From: Indibacter alkaliphilus LW1
GTDB lineage: Bacteria; Bacteroidota; Bacteroidia; Cytophagales; Cyclobacteriaceae
DNA: 64,000 bases
Direction: 5' to 3'
Assembly (NCBI RefSeq): GCF_000295935.2
Contig: NZ_ALWO02000047.1
Coordinates: 1 to 64,000 of the forward strand
The position numbers and the translations under genes were made by a program. This document shows positions 1 to 7,960 of this stretch, in pieces (the stretch's first letter is position 1; every line of letters begins with the position of its first letter). The notes under the pieces were generated by a model that saw nothing but the letters and a program-made list of their open reading frames with translations, was not told the origin of the DNA and ran no database searches.

Positions 1-2
1 GA

Positions 3-56
3 GCCCCTACGAAGTTTGCCCAAGAGAAGAACCTCTGGCTCATGATTGCCCGATGA
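3..56 (+). CDS. Possible 3' end of an upstream gene cut by the window edge
   Basis: One plus-strand frame is open from the window edge and ends at TGA after about 17 codons (ending NLWLMIAR). Its composition is protein-like, but the piece is too short to identify. The other two plus frames also stop within 80 bases, so this choice is a guess. Confidence 0.2.
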   Translation, partial: APTKFAQEKNLWLMIAR

Positions 57-109
57 AATTACTTAATGAATGTTGAACCAAACGGTCAACGCTATTTAGG
101 GAAGTACAT

Positions 110-170
110 CCTCCTTCCTTCATCCCTCATCCTTCCTCCCTCATCCTTCCTCCTTCATCCTTCATCCTTT
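110..170. repeat. Low-complexity CTTC/CATCC pyrimidine tract
   Basis: About 60 bases made of alternating imperfect units such as CTTCATCC and CTTCCTCC. All purines are on the other strand, so this is a polypurine-polypyrimidine tract. It lies about 90 bases before the RraA-like gene. I see no hairpin in it; it looks like slippage-grown simple sequence. Confidence 0.75.
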
Positions 171-256
171 CTCGATCTCCCCATATCATTTATGTAAAAT
201 TTTATTAACTTAAAAGCTTAATCCAATTGACCTTAACCCTTAAAACCTATTAAACT

Positions 257-1186
257 ATGAAAAAATGCTTTTTGGGTATTTGCTGTTTCTTGGCAATACC
301 AATTTTAATTAATGCACAACAAATCAGTCCTACTCCTGATCAGATCAAAAAAATCACAGCCGAATGGACCGGAGAACGCTTTCCCGATGGAAGGCCTAAG
401 GTTCCGGATGCACTTTTACAAAGACTTGAAAATATCTCCATGGAAGAAGCTTGGGGATATTTAAGAAACAAAGGCTACCATAATCAATATGAAAATGACT
501 GGATCTTAATTCATGAAGACGAGGTAATGACCGGGCGTGCATTGACTGCTCAATTTATGCCATTGAGACCGGATGCTGATGCAGTGGTGAAAGAAATCGG
601 AAAAGAAGAAGGAAGAGTGCAATCCGGTGGCACCAACTCATGGCCTATTGATGTGCTCCAAGAAGGGGATATATATGTAGCAGACAGCTATGGAAAAATA
701 GTGGACGGCACCCTGATCGGAGATAACTTAGGGAATGCCATTTATACCAAATCTAAAAAAGGAGTGATATTCTATGGCTCTGTCAGGGATATGGCAGGAT
801 TAAGTGAAATTGAAGGATTCAATGGCTGGGTAAAGGGACATGATCCTTCTTATATCCAACAGATGATGCTTTCCACCATCAATTACCCCATCAGAATAGG
901 ACGTGCATCGGTTTTGCCAGGTGATGCGGTCTTAGCCAATAAATGGGGAGTCATTTTCATTCCTGCACATCTTTTAGCTGATTTAGTTATCAATTCAGAA
1001 TTTATCATGCTCCGTGACAAATTTGGAATCCAAAGACTCAAAGAAGGAAAATACAGTCCAGGTGAAATTGACAGCCGTTGGTCTGAAACTATCGTGCAGG
1101 ATTTTTTGCAGTGGATCAATACCCAGACTGATCTTCCTATGAGCCGGGAAGAATTAGATGAATTTCTAAAAGATAGAAACTGGTAG
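257..1186 (+). CDS. RraA family protein, exported (aldolase/decarboxylase-like)
   Basis: This 309-residue protein has an N-terminal signal peptide (residues 1-21, hydrophobic core then NAQQ), so it is probably periplasmic. The RraA fold covers about residues 95-270. A glycine-rich GDNLGN stretch (155-160) is followed by the Arg177-Asp178 pair, the spacing used for metal and substrate binding in 4-hydroxy-4-methyl-2-oxoglutarate aldolase and oxaloacetate decarboxylase relatives. A later GDAVLANKWG segment is also typical. Export and the roughly 90-residue N-terminal extension set it apart from cytoplasmic RraA. It is followed after 36 bases by an enolase-superfamily enzyme and then a BASS transporter, so a catabolic lyase role on an organic or sugar acid is inferred. 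An RNase E inhibitor role is unlikely. Confidence 0.8.
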   Translation: MKKCFLGICCFLAIPILINAQQISPTPDQIKKITAEWTGERFPDGRPKVPDALLQRLENISMEEAWGYLRNKGYHNQYENDWILIHEDEVMTGRALTAQFMPLRPDADAVVKEIGKEEGRVQSGGTNSWPIDVLQEGDIYVADSYGKIVDGTLIGDNLGNAIYTKSKKGVIFYGSVRDMAGLSEIEGFNGWVKGHDPSYIQQMMLSTINYPIRIGRASVLPGDAVLANKWGVIFIPAHLLADLVINSEFIMLRDKFGIQRLKEGKYSPGEIDSRWSETIVQDFLQWINTQTDLPMSREELDEFLKDRNW

Positions 1187-1222
1187 TCCAAACATAAATA
1201 TTAAAAACAAACCCAAAAACCT

Positions 1223-2701
1223 ATGAAAACCATTTTGCAAGAAGTTATTGAAAACCACAAAAGAGAAGAAGAAACCAAAAACAATCAAATAGCCAAGGAC
1301 ACCCAAAAGGAAAACAGCCGCAGGGATTTTTTCAGAAAAGCCGCATTAGGTGGTATCGGGTTAGGAGCCATGATGGGCGCTTCAATGGAGGACACCCTAG
1401 CCCACACCACTTCCAAAGTAAATAGATTTTCCGCTCCAACTGATTTAAAAATCACTGATATGCGGGTGGCTGTGATCAAAAATGTCGGTCGCACCCCGAT
1501 CATCCGAATCGACACCAATCAGGGAATTTATGGTTTGGGTGATGTGCGTGACGGAGGAGATGAACGCTATGCCCTGATGCTCAAAAGCAGGATTTTAGGT
1601 GAAAATCCCTGCAATGTGGAAAAGCTATTTAAAATCATCCGTCAATTTGGCCACCATGGTCGACAGGCAGGGGGAGTTTGTGCTGTGGAAATGGCCCTTT
1701 GGGACTTATGCGGCAAAGCCTATGGTGTACCCGCTTGGCAGTTACTGGGAGGAAGATATAGAGACACCGTTAGGCTATATGCAGACACTCCGGGTTTTGA
1801 TGATCCAAAAGAATTTGCGGCGGTGATGAAAGAGCGTACTGAAGTGCAAGGTTTTACCTGGCTCAAGATGGACCTAGGCATCCACTTGGTAGCAGATCAA
1901 AAAGATGCCCTTAACAATTCCAAATTCTGGAATGGTGCCAAAGGGCAATATGACACAAGGGATTACATGAGTTACGGCAGCACCCTCCATCCATTTACGC
2001 ATGTACAGATCAATGAAAAAGGTCTGGAAGGTCTGGCTGAATATGTAGACAATGTTCGCAATGCCGTAGGCTATGAAATACCGCTTTCCGCTGATCATTT
2101 TGGACATTTTGATATTAATAATTCCATAAGATTTGGAAAGGCCATGGACAAATACCGACTGGCTTGGTTGGAAGACATGGTGCCTTGGATGTACACAGAC
2201 CAGTGGCGTACTGTTTCCGATGCATTGGAAACCCCCACCTGCACTGGAGAAGATATTTACCTGCTCAAGGGTTTCAAAGACCTGATTGATAAACGGGCGG
2301 TGGATGTGATCCACCCAGACTTAGGAACATCAGGAGGTCTTCTGGAAACCAAAAAAATCGGCGACTATGCAGAAGAGCAAGGTGTCGCCATGGCCATGCA
2401 CATGGCAGGATCTCCCATTTGTTTTATGGCCAATGTACATTGTGCAGCTGCTACACAAAACTTCCTTTCATTAGAACACCATTCTGTGGACACACCTTGG
2501 TGGGAAAAGTTAGTCACCATGACAGGCTCCCAACCTATGATTACCAAAGGCTTTGCCAACGTGCCCCTAGATGCTCCCGGGCTAGGAGTAGATCTGAACG
2601 AGGAAGTCATCAGAGAACACCTGCATCCAGATGCACCAGGCTATTTTGAACCTACACCAGAATGGGACGAGAAAAGGTCCTGGGACAGGCTTTGGAGTTG
2701 A
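1223..2701 (+). CDS. TAT-exported mandelate racemase/muconate lactonizing (enolase superfamily) enzyme
   Basis: This 492-residue protein begins with a long polar stretch, then a twin-arginine signal (SRRDFF, Arg33-Arg34) and a Gly/Ala-rich hydrophobic segment, indicating folded export. The enolase-superfamily capping domain starts near residue 75 and the barrel near 190. Visible catalytic-type residues are Lys215 (WLKMD), the three likely Mg ligands Asp291, Glu317 and Glu343, and His393 in an HMAGSP motif, as in sugar-acid dehydratases of the D-galactonate/D-mannonate type. The family abstracts a proton alpha to a carboxylate and usually dehydrates or racemises. The exact substrate cannot be read. 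It lies between an RraA-like lyase and a BASS symporter and is probably co-transcribed with both. Confidence 0.85.
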   Translation: MKTILQEVIENHKREEETKNNQIAKDTQKENSRRDFFRKAALGGIGLGAMMGASMEDTLAHTTSKVNRFSAPTDLKITDMRVAVIKNVGRTPIIRIDTNQGIYGLGDVRDGGDERYALMLKSRILGENPCNVEKLFKIIRQFGHHGRQAGGVCAVEMALWDLCGKAYGVPAWQLLGGRYRDTVRLYADTPGFDDPKEFAAVMKERTEVQGFTWLKMDLGIHLVADQKDALNNSKFWNGAKGQYDTRDYMSYGSTLHPFTHVQINEKGLEGLAEYVDNVRNAVGYEIPLSADHFGHFDINNSIRFGKAMDKYRLAWLEDMVPWMYTDQWRTVSDALETPTCTGEDIYLLKGFKDLIDKRAVDVIHPDLGTSGGLLETKKIGDYAEEQGVAMAMHMAGSPICFMANVHCAAATQNFLSLEHHSVDTPWWEKLVTMTGSQPMITKGFANVPLDAPGLGVDLNEEVIREHLHPDAPGYFEPTPEWDEKRSWDRLWS

Positions 2702-2732
2702 TGAATAACCATAAAAAATTCTGCCGGCATGG

Positions 2733-3863
2733 TTGCTCTATGTCGGCGTTCATCCTGTTAAACCTTCCTTCATGAATGCTTCCTTTTTTCGGGTTTCCTA
2801 TGCAGCTGCCTGGATAGTCTTATTGGTTTTTATATTGAATTACTTTCTTGAAATTCTGCCTTGGAATGGGATCATATTGATTCTTTTTTGGATCTTATTG
2901 GGCTTTGGAGTAAGAAGCAAAGAGACGCTGAAAGGCTATACATATACCATTATGATCTTTGCTTCCGTGACAGCTGCGATGTTTTACCCAAATTGGTTTA
3001 CTATTTGGGGAGAATTCACTTTAAGTACCTTGATTGTCCCCTTATTGCAATTGATCATGTTTGGCATGGGGACTTCCATGAGTATCAGGGATTTTCAGGG
3101 AGTAATCAAAATGCCCAAAGGAGTTTTAGCGGGAGTACTCTGCCAATTTACCATTATGCCATTTATAGGATTTGCTTTGGCTAAAGGAAGCGGCTTACCA
3201 CCTGAGATTGCTGCCGGGATAATCCTGGTAGGCTGTTCACCCAGTGGTATGGCTTCCAATGTGATGAGTTTTCTGGCAAAAGCCAACCTGGCACTTTCCA
3301 TCACCATTACCGCCGTGACCACCATGCTGGCACCCTTTGTGACCCCTGCCTTGATGGGTTGGCTTGCGGGAGAATTTGTGGAAGTGGACATCCTGAAGAT
3401 GATGATGGATATTATCAAAATCGTCATCATACCCATTGGTGCAGGGCTATTGTTCAACAGGTTTTTCAGTGGCAAAATCAAATGGCTTGATGATGCCATG
3501 CCGCTGCTGTCCATGATTGCCATTGGCGTTATCATTGTGATCATCACTGCTGCCGGCAGAGATTCGCTTTTGTCCATAGGGCCCCTCTTGATAGGATTGG
3601 TGGTCATCCACAACCTGAGCGGCTATACCCTTGGCTATTGGGTAGGTAAACTTTTCCGCATGGATGAAAGGGACTGCCGTACCATTGCTTTGGAAGTAGG
3701 CATGCAAAACGGCGGACTTGCATCAGGCATTGCCAAGGAAATGGGCAAAATTGCCACCGTAGGTTTGGCCCCTGCTGTCTTTGGACCATTTATGAATATT
3801 ACGGGCTCTATGCTGGCTTCTTATTGGCATAGGAAGGGGGTGAAGGGGGAGGACAGTGATTAA
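2733..3863 (+). CDS. Bile acid:sodium symporter (BASS) family transporter
   Basis: This 376-residue integral membrane protein has about nine or ten hydrophobic helices and no signal sequence. The family signature is visible as the GCSPSGMASNVMSFLAK segment near the middle, and EVGMQNGGLASGIA near the C-terminus corresponds to the second discontinuous helix region that binds Na+. BASS proteins import bile acids, pantoate, 2-oxoacids or other organic anions with sodium. A second ATG at 2772 (MNASFF) gives a more conventional N-terminus and may be the true start. It follows the enolase-superfamily gene by 31 bases, so uptake of the acid used by the two enzymes upstream is inferred. Confidence 0.85.
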   Translation: MLYVGVHPVKPSFMNASFFRVSYAAAWIVLLVFILNYFLEILPWNGIILILFWILLGFGVRSKETLKGYTYTIMIFASVTAAMFYPNWFTIWGEFTLSTLIVPLLQLIMFGMGTSMSIRDFQGVIKMPKGVLAGVLCQFTIMPFIGFALAKGSGLPPEIAAGIILVGCSPSGMASNVMSFLAKANLALSITITAVTTMLAPFVTPALMGWLAGEFVEVDILKMMMDIIKIVIIPIGAGLLFNRFFSGKIKWLDDAMPLLSMIAIGVIIVIITAAGRDSLLSIGPLLIGLVVIHNLSGYTLGYWVGKLFRMDERDCRTIALEVGMQNGGLASGIAKEMGKIATVGLAPAVFGPFMNITGSMLASYWHRKGVKGEDSD

Positions 3864-3866
3864 ATT

Positions 3867-4007
3867 TAGGTTGAATACTTTTTTATGATAGATATTGATG
3901 GCATCATTAACAAAAAATTCATTTAAATCTTGATGACCACAATCGAAATTATTGGTCTTAACAAAAATATCCTCGGTATCTAATAAAAACCACAAAGCTT
4001 TAAATGT
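3867..4007 (-). pseudogene. Remnant of a GNAT acetyltransferase N-terminus
   Basis: The minus strand encodes a peptide containing NNFDCGHQDLNEFFVNDA and YHKKVFNL. This resembles the start of GCN5-type acetyltransferases of the class often paired with toxin-antitoxin systems (FDCG, then LN-FF, then D-A-Y). An in-frame stop lies just upstream, there is no ATG, and after about 45 codons the frame runs antisense into the BASS gene with no acetyl-CoA binding domain. I read it as a decayed fragment. The similarity is by eye only. Confidence 0.45.
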
Positions 4008-4131
4008 TTATATCATTTCAGCCTTTTTAAGAATGGAATGAGCTTTAAACAAGTATTTACTAAAATTTAAAATAAAGCTATTTGAGATTGATCTGCATTA
4101 GAAATTTTTGAATGATAATACTTTTACCCAC

Positions 4132-5253
4132 TCAATCCGGAAACCTGCTCTCATCTATCCCAGGAATTATCTTAATGGCATTTTTGAAATACAGTTTTTT
4201 CAATACTTCATCAGGTAATCCCAAACCATACATGGCCCAAAAAGCATGGTATTTTTTGTAATAGGGAAAATATTCATCCTCGGTTTCCAATACACGGAAA
4301 TAGGTGTAAAACTCCTCCTTGTTGTATGCATCTTTTCCAAACACCACCCTATCCTGATACTTTTCAAAAAATGCCCTGGCACGCTTTGGCTGTCTGCCAA
4401 ACTCGGCTATTACGGCTCCAATACCAAAGTACACATTCGGGTATTTTTCCAAATGAGCCTCGGCAGCATCCAGGTTATTGGCCATCCATCCCATGTGGGC
4501 ATTGACAAAAGTAGTGTTGGGGTGCTTCGCAAATACATGAAGTTGCTCGGCGATGATCTGCTCAAAAGGGGCCGGATTGGTAGCAGACCGCCTTCTGCCA
4601 GGATTAAGTTTGAGTTCCAGCCAACGCTCATTATTCGCATCCATGGGTTCCCAAAATGCAGCAGGGTCAGCCGAATGGATCAACACAGGTATTCCAAGTT
4701 CGCCTGCTTTTGCCCAAACAGGATCCAAATCAGGGTGATCGACCGGAACACGCTCCCCATTTACATCTTTGACGGACAGTCCAAGACTTTTGAATATTTT
4801 CAGACCATTTGCTCCATTTTCAACATCCTTTTGAAGGTCAGCTACTGCCTTTTCCGACCACCCCGGACTGCCAATACCATTAAAAGACAAGTTGGTGAAA
4901 ACAATAAATCTTCCAGGGGCTACGCCATTCATACGGCGAATCATGGAATACATATATTCCTGACGGTCTATATCATCTGCGTCACGCGCATAACCTCTCC
5001 CACTCAAATTAACCATCACTCCCATATTCAACTCATCCATTTCAGGAACAAGTTTATTGGTGATCAATTCTTGGCTGACATTCCATTGGTGGCTATGGAT
5101 ATCAATAAAGGGAAATTTGGCTCTTTTGACCGGATTTTCCGGCACCACCAAAGTGGAAGGCGGATTGTATTCTTCGAAACTCATTTCTTGGGCACTTACA
5201 AAATGGGAAAAACAAATTATAAGCAAAAGGAATAGAAGTCTTCTTATTTTCAT
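4132..5253 (-). CDS. Exported amidohydrolase-family TIM-barrel hydrolase
   Basis: The start was placed at the internal ATG at 5253, because it gives a clean signal peptide (MKIRRLLFLLLIICF through FVSAQ). The longer frame begins with 43 unlikely residues. The mature protein starts its metal-dependent hydrolase barrel with IDIHSHQW (His53 and His55, the first metal ligands). Further ligand-type motifs are PVLIHSADP, FVNAHMGW and, late, FGKDAYN, giving the H-x-H, H, H, D order of amidohydrolase-2 (2-pyrone-4,6-dicarboxylate lactonase/ACMSD-like) enzymes. The substrate is unknown. A palindrome with a T-run separates it from the ERCC4 gene upstream, so it may have its own promoter. Confidence 0.8.
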   Translation of the reverse strand: MKIRRLLFLLLIICFSHFVSAQEMSFEEYNPPSTLVVPENPVKRAKFPFIDIHSHQWNVSQELITNKLVPEMDELNMGVMVNLSGRGYARDADDIDRQEYMYSMIRRMNGVAPGRFIVFTNLSFNGIGSPGWSEKAVADLQKDVENGANGLKIFKSLGLSVKDVNGERVPVDHPDLDPVWAKAGELGIPVLIHSADPAAFWEPMDANNERWLELKLNPGRRRSATNPAPFEQIIAEQLHVFAKHPNTTFVNAHMGWMANNLDAAEAHLEKYPNVYFGIGAVIAEFGRQPKRARAFFEKYQDRVVFGKDAYNKEEFYTYFRVLETEDEYFPYYKKYHAFWAMYGLGLPDEVLKKLYFKNAIKIIPGIDESRFPD

Positions 5254-5323
5254 CTTTGGTAAAATCAATATTTGACAATTGGAAAATTTCAAAATTAAAG
5301 CTAAAATTCCTCGCCACTCGTCA

Positions 5324-5343
5324 AAAAAAGACCTGTCAGGTCT
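5324..5343 (-). terminator. Palindrome plus T-run, likely terminator after the ERCC4 gene
   Basis: The 15-base palindrome AGACCTGTCAGGTCT (5329-5343) is followed on the minus strand by seven Ts. It sits 36 bases past the ERCC4 stop codon. The CCTGTCAGG core recurs in the perfect inverted repeat at 15032-15064, so it may be a dispersed palindrome used as a terminator. Confidence 0.55.
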
Positions 5344-5378
5344 GATATATTCTACGGATTCCCATGGATTCCTAAACA

Positions 5379-6059
5379 TCAATTTCCTAATAACTTTTTC
5401 ATTTGGGCAGCAATAATTTTCCCAACACCTTCTACCTTAACCAATTCTGATTCAGGTGAAACAAAAACATTTTGAAGGCTACCAAAATGACGGAGCAACC
5501 GTTCTGCTTTATCTGCTCCTATTCCTGGAAAGCCCTCAAGGATATGTACCTTCTGTTTAAAGTAAGCATCAGATTTTCTGAATTTCGGTTTCAGCCTTGG
5601 GAAAAATCTGAAATCTTCCAAGCTGTCCTTAGTAAGTTGCCGATAGCTTTGGAGCATTATTGAAATGGTCTGCTTTGGGGATTTTGACCTTACAATAGGA
5701 ATTTTAAAGACCAAAGAAATGGAAATAATCATCCCTTGAATTGCTTTTTTCTTAAAGCCAGTTTCTCTAAACTCCTTTTCCTTTCCTTCCAAAATCAAAC
5801 AGGGCCTGACATTTGAATTGGCCAACTTGGCTACTTGTTTGAAAAGCCTGCCATCCTTGACAGAAGCACAAAAGTCTGGAACCGATTTTCTTTCAACCAA
5901 TAAATCTGAATCCAAAAGATAGTCTCCAATGGGCAAACGCTCCTTCCTTACTATAATGTTTTTAAAATCCAGAATCTGATCAACAATAGCCTGTGGCTCC
6001 CTGTCATCTATTACAATCTGTAAAGGATAGAATTTAGAACCCTTTAAAAAATCTCCCAT
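5379..6059 (-). CDS. ERCC4 (XPF/Mus81-type) nuclease domain protein with C-terminal HhH
   Basis: This 226-residue protein has an N-terminal XPF-type nuclease domain. IDDRE (17-21), GDYLL (45-49) and an intact ERKx3D catalytic motif (Glu56-Arg57-Lys58 to Asp62) are all visible. The C-terminal part (about 165-226) carries a tandem helix-hairpin-helix: GFPGIGADKAERLL, then KVEGVGKIIAAQM. That is the domain order of the archaeal/eukaryotic XPF-Mus81 core without a helicase, in a compact form found in some bacteria. It probably cuts branched or flapped DNA. The catalytic residues are present, so activity is expected. Its partner and pathway role are unknown. It lies between a terminator after ThiL and its own palindrome terminator, so it is probably monocistronic. 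Confidence 0.85.
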   Translation of the reverse strand: MGDFLKGSKFYPLQIVIDDREPQAIVDQILDFKNIIVRKERLPIGDYLLDSDLLVERKSVPDFCASVKDGRLFKQVAKLANSNVRPCLILEGKEKEFRETGFKKKAIQGMIISISLVFKIPIVRSKSPKQTISIMLQSYRQLTKDSLEDFRFFPRLKPKFRKSDAYFKQKVHILEGFPGIGADKAERLLRHFGSLQNVFVSPESELVKVEGVGKIIAAQMKKLLGN

Positions 6060-6110
6060 ATTGTTAAGAAAACTGTTACGAAATAAAAATACACAACAGC
6101 AATTATTTTC

Positions 6111-6148
6111 AAAATAGAGAGAGCTGCTCTTGCTCTCTCTATTTTAAA
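6111..6148 (-). terminator. Rho-independent terminator after thiL
   Basis: A perfect 14-bp stem (AAAATAGAGAGAGC with its complement, 6111-6124 and 6132-6145) with a 7-base loop lies 10 bases beyond the thiL stop. The AT end of the stem supplies the T-run on either strand. Confidence 0.8.
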
Positions 6149-6154
6149 TATATC

Positions 6155-7183
6155 TTAGAAATGTTTCCAACCCTGAGCCTTCAGGGCTACAGCGGTTCCT
6201 GATTTGGTCACCAAATGCTTCCCGTCGGCTTCTTTGTTCACATATCCGATAAAGTGTATATCCGGGTGTTTTTCCAATTTTTTATAATCTTCCTGACTGA
6301 TGGTAAAGATCAGCTCATAATCTTCCCCTCCATTGAGCACACAAGTAATGGGATCCATATTGAGCTCTACAGCAGTATCAAAAGTCTGCTTGTCTATTGG
6401 TAACTTGTCTTCATAAATGGTTACCCCTACCCCGGAAGCTTTACAGATATGAAAAAGCTCTGAGGCCAGTCCGTCTGAAATATCCATCATACTGGTAGGA
6501 ACCACACCAATCTCACGAAGCTCGTGGACAATGTCCATTCTGGCATCCGGCCTAAGCTGCCTTGCAGTCACAATCTGGTACTTTTCCAGCTCAGGCTGCA
6601 TATTGGGATTGGCCAAAAACACCTGCTTCTCCCTTTCCAATACTTGTAACCCCACGAAGGCCCCTCCCAAATCACCTGTGACACAGATGATGTCGTTTTC
6701 TTTGGCCCCGGACCTGTAGCTGAGCTGCTCTTTTTGAGCTTCTCCGATAGCCGTAACAGATATTACAAGCCCTGATCTTGAGGAAGTAGTATCGCCCCCC
6801 ACCAAATCTACTCCGAAGTGCTCACAAGCGGCATTGATCCCGGCGTACAAAGCTTCCACAGCTTCTACTGAAAATCTGTTCGTAATGGCTATACTTACTG
6901 TAATCTGCTTGGCTATGGCATTCATCGCTGCCACATCGGACACATTGACTGCCACCGCCTTGAATCCTACGTGCGGCAAGGGTGCATAAGAAAGATCAAA
7001 GTGGACCCCTTCCAGCAGAAGATCGGTAGTCACCACTTTGACATGATCTCCCGCATCAATCACCGCTGCATCATCGCCAATTCCTTTTAAAGAAGACTCA
7101 TGTTGGATTTTGATTTTTTGATGAAGGCGGTCAATTAAACCAAACTCTCCGATCTCACTTATTTCAGTTCTTTTTTCAGACAT
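6155..7183 (-). CDS. thiL: Thiamine-phosphate kinase
   Basis: ThiL phosphorylates thiamine monophosphate with ATP to give thiamine diphosphate, the last step of cofactor synthesis. The 342-residue protein shows the family motifs in order: KGIGDDAAVID, VTTDLLLEGVHFD, AVNVSDVAAMNA, VGGDTTSS, MDISDGLASEL and GGEDYELIFT. These are the metal/ATP-binding aspartates of the PurM/ThiL fold. The length fits the family. It stands alone here with a strong terminator behind it; no other thiamine gene is in the window and I see no TPP riboswitch in the 178 bases upstream. Confidence 0.95.
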   Translation of the reverse strand: MSEKRTEISEIGEFGLIDRLHQKIKIQHESSLKGIGDDAAVIDAGDHVKVVTTDLLLEGVHFDLSYAPLPHVGFKAVAVNVSDVAAMNAIAKQITVSIAITNRFSVEAVEALYAGINAACEHFGVDLVGGDTTSSRSGLVISVTAIGEAQKEQLSYRSGAKENDIICVTGDLGGAFVGLQVLEREKQVFLANPNMQPELEKYQIVTARQLRPDARMDIVHELREIGVVPTSMMDISDGLASELFHICKASGVGVTIYEDKLPIDKQTFDTAVELNMDPITCVLNGGEDYELIFTISQEDYKKLEKHPDIHFIGYVNKEADGKHLVTKSGTAVALKAQGWKHF

Positions 7184-7361
7184 ATTTATTCTCTTTTAGT
7201 GCATTGACAGCATCCTGCCCCGAAAGACAGTATTTTCGCTTGGGATTAAAATTGAGCTGCCATCAGTTTGAATTCACAAAAGTAAGCTTATTAATCGAAA
7301 AGGCCTTGGGCCTGCTGTTTAGAGATCAAAAAGGCAAAAAAATCAAATTAATTGAGGCAAA

Positions 7362-7949
7362 TTATGGTGAAACCACAAAAACCAATCTTAGCCCCAAATG
7401 CTGTACACCCCTGCCCTCTTGTGGTCTTGCTCCCCTTGCTTGGTACATGGGATTAATGAGCAGCTTTTTATTTTCTTTGATACGCCATTGATAGCCAATC
7501 CCAAAGCCATAGCCCGCATCATAGGTGTTTTCACCCCTATTCCAGGACATATTAGGCCCTCCATTCAGAAAAATACGGGGAGACACGTTCCACTTAAGAT
7601 AAAAAGGAACTGTAAGCATATTTTCATAAATGTTAAATTCAATTATATCGGGGAAATAAGGAGTACCTCCACCCCTTTCCAAAATCCTTGTCCTGGAGTA
7701 AGTAAGCCCTGTTTCGAAATCAAACTTTGGAGAAATCGCCCGGATATAGGTAAACCCAAATGCGAAGTACTCCCGAGGGTGAAAACTTGGTCCACCTATA
7801 AAATCTCTCCCTTCCACTGAGGAAGATCCAAATTCAGCACTAATTCCCCAATTGTTTTTTTGGGCATGTGTCTGAAGGGAGAAAAAGGTTATCAAAAAAA
7901 ACAATACAACAGAAGCAAGATTCAAAGTTTTCATCATTTTAGCGATCAT
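7362..7949 (-). CDS. Small outer-membrane beta-barrel protein (paralogue of next gene)
   Basis: About 195 residues from the ATG at 7949 (further ATGs at 7937 and 7934 are equally plausible). There is a signal peptide ending THAQ, then alternating-residue beta strands rich in Gly, Tyr and Phe, and a C-terminus ending in aromatic/hydrophobic residues (LRLVFVVSP) as in Bacteroidota 8-10-strand barrels. It follows a second protein of the same plan by 11 bases, and both share FDFETGLTYS/WEFETGLVYS-like and closing strand motifs, so they are tandem duplicates. No specific function can be read. Confidence 0.7.
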   Translation of the reverse strand: MIAKMMKTLNLASVVLFFLITFFSLQTHAQKNNWGISAEFGSSSVEGRDFIGGPSFHPREYFAFGFTYIRAISPKFDFETGLTYSRTRILERGGGTPYFPDIIEFNIYENMLTVPFYLKWNVSPRIFLNGGPNMSWNRGENTYDAGYGFGIGYQWRIKENKKLLINPMYQARGARPQEGRGVQHLGLRLVFVVSP

Positions 7950-7960
7950 ATTTTTCAAAA

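Noticed and set aside
110-170. Possible CRISPR-like short repeats
   Set aside because: The units are imperfect 8-mers without spacers, so this is simple pyrimidine-rich sequence. No cas gene is in the window.
2733-2771. Extra N-terminal 13 residues of the BASS protein
   Set aside because: Kept in the coordinates but doubtful, because the ATG at 2772 gives a more typical transporter N-terminus. Not treated as a finding.
4246-5235. A 329-codon open frame on the plus strand
   Set aside because: It lies entirely antisense to the amidohydrolase gene, whose signal peptide and metal motifs are clear. The peptide has no domain and an Ile/His-rich composition typical of a shadow frame.
7184-7361. 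Possible TPP riboswitch upstream of thiL
   Set aside because: No CTGAGA or other THI-box core is present in the leader; ThiL seems not riboswitch-controlled here.
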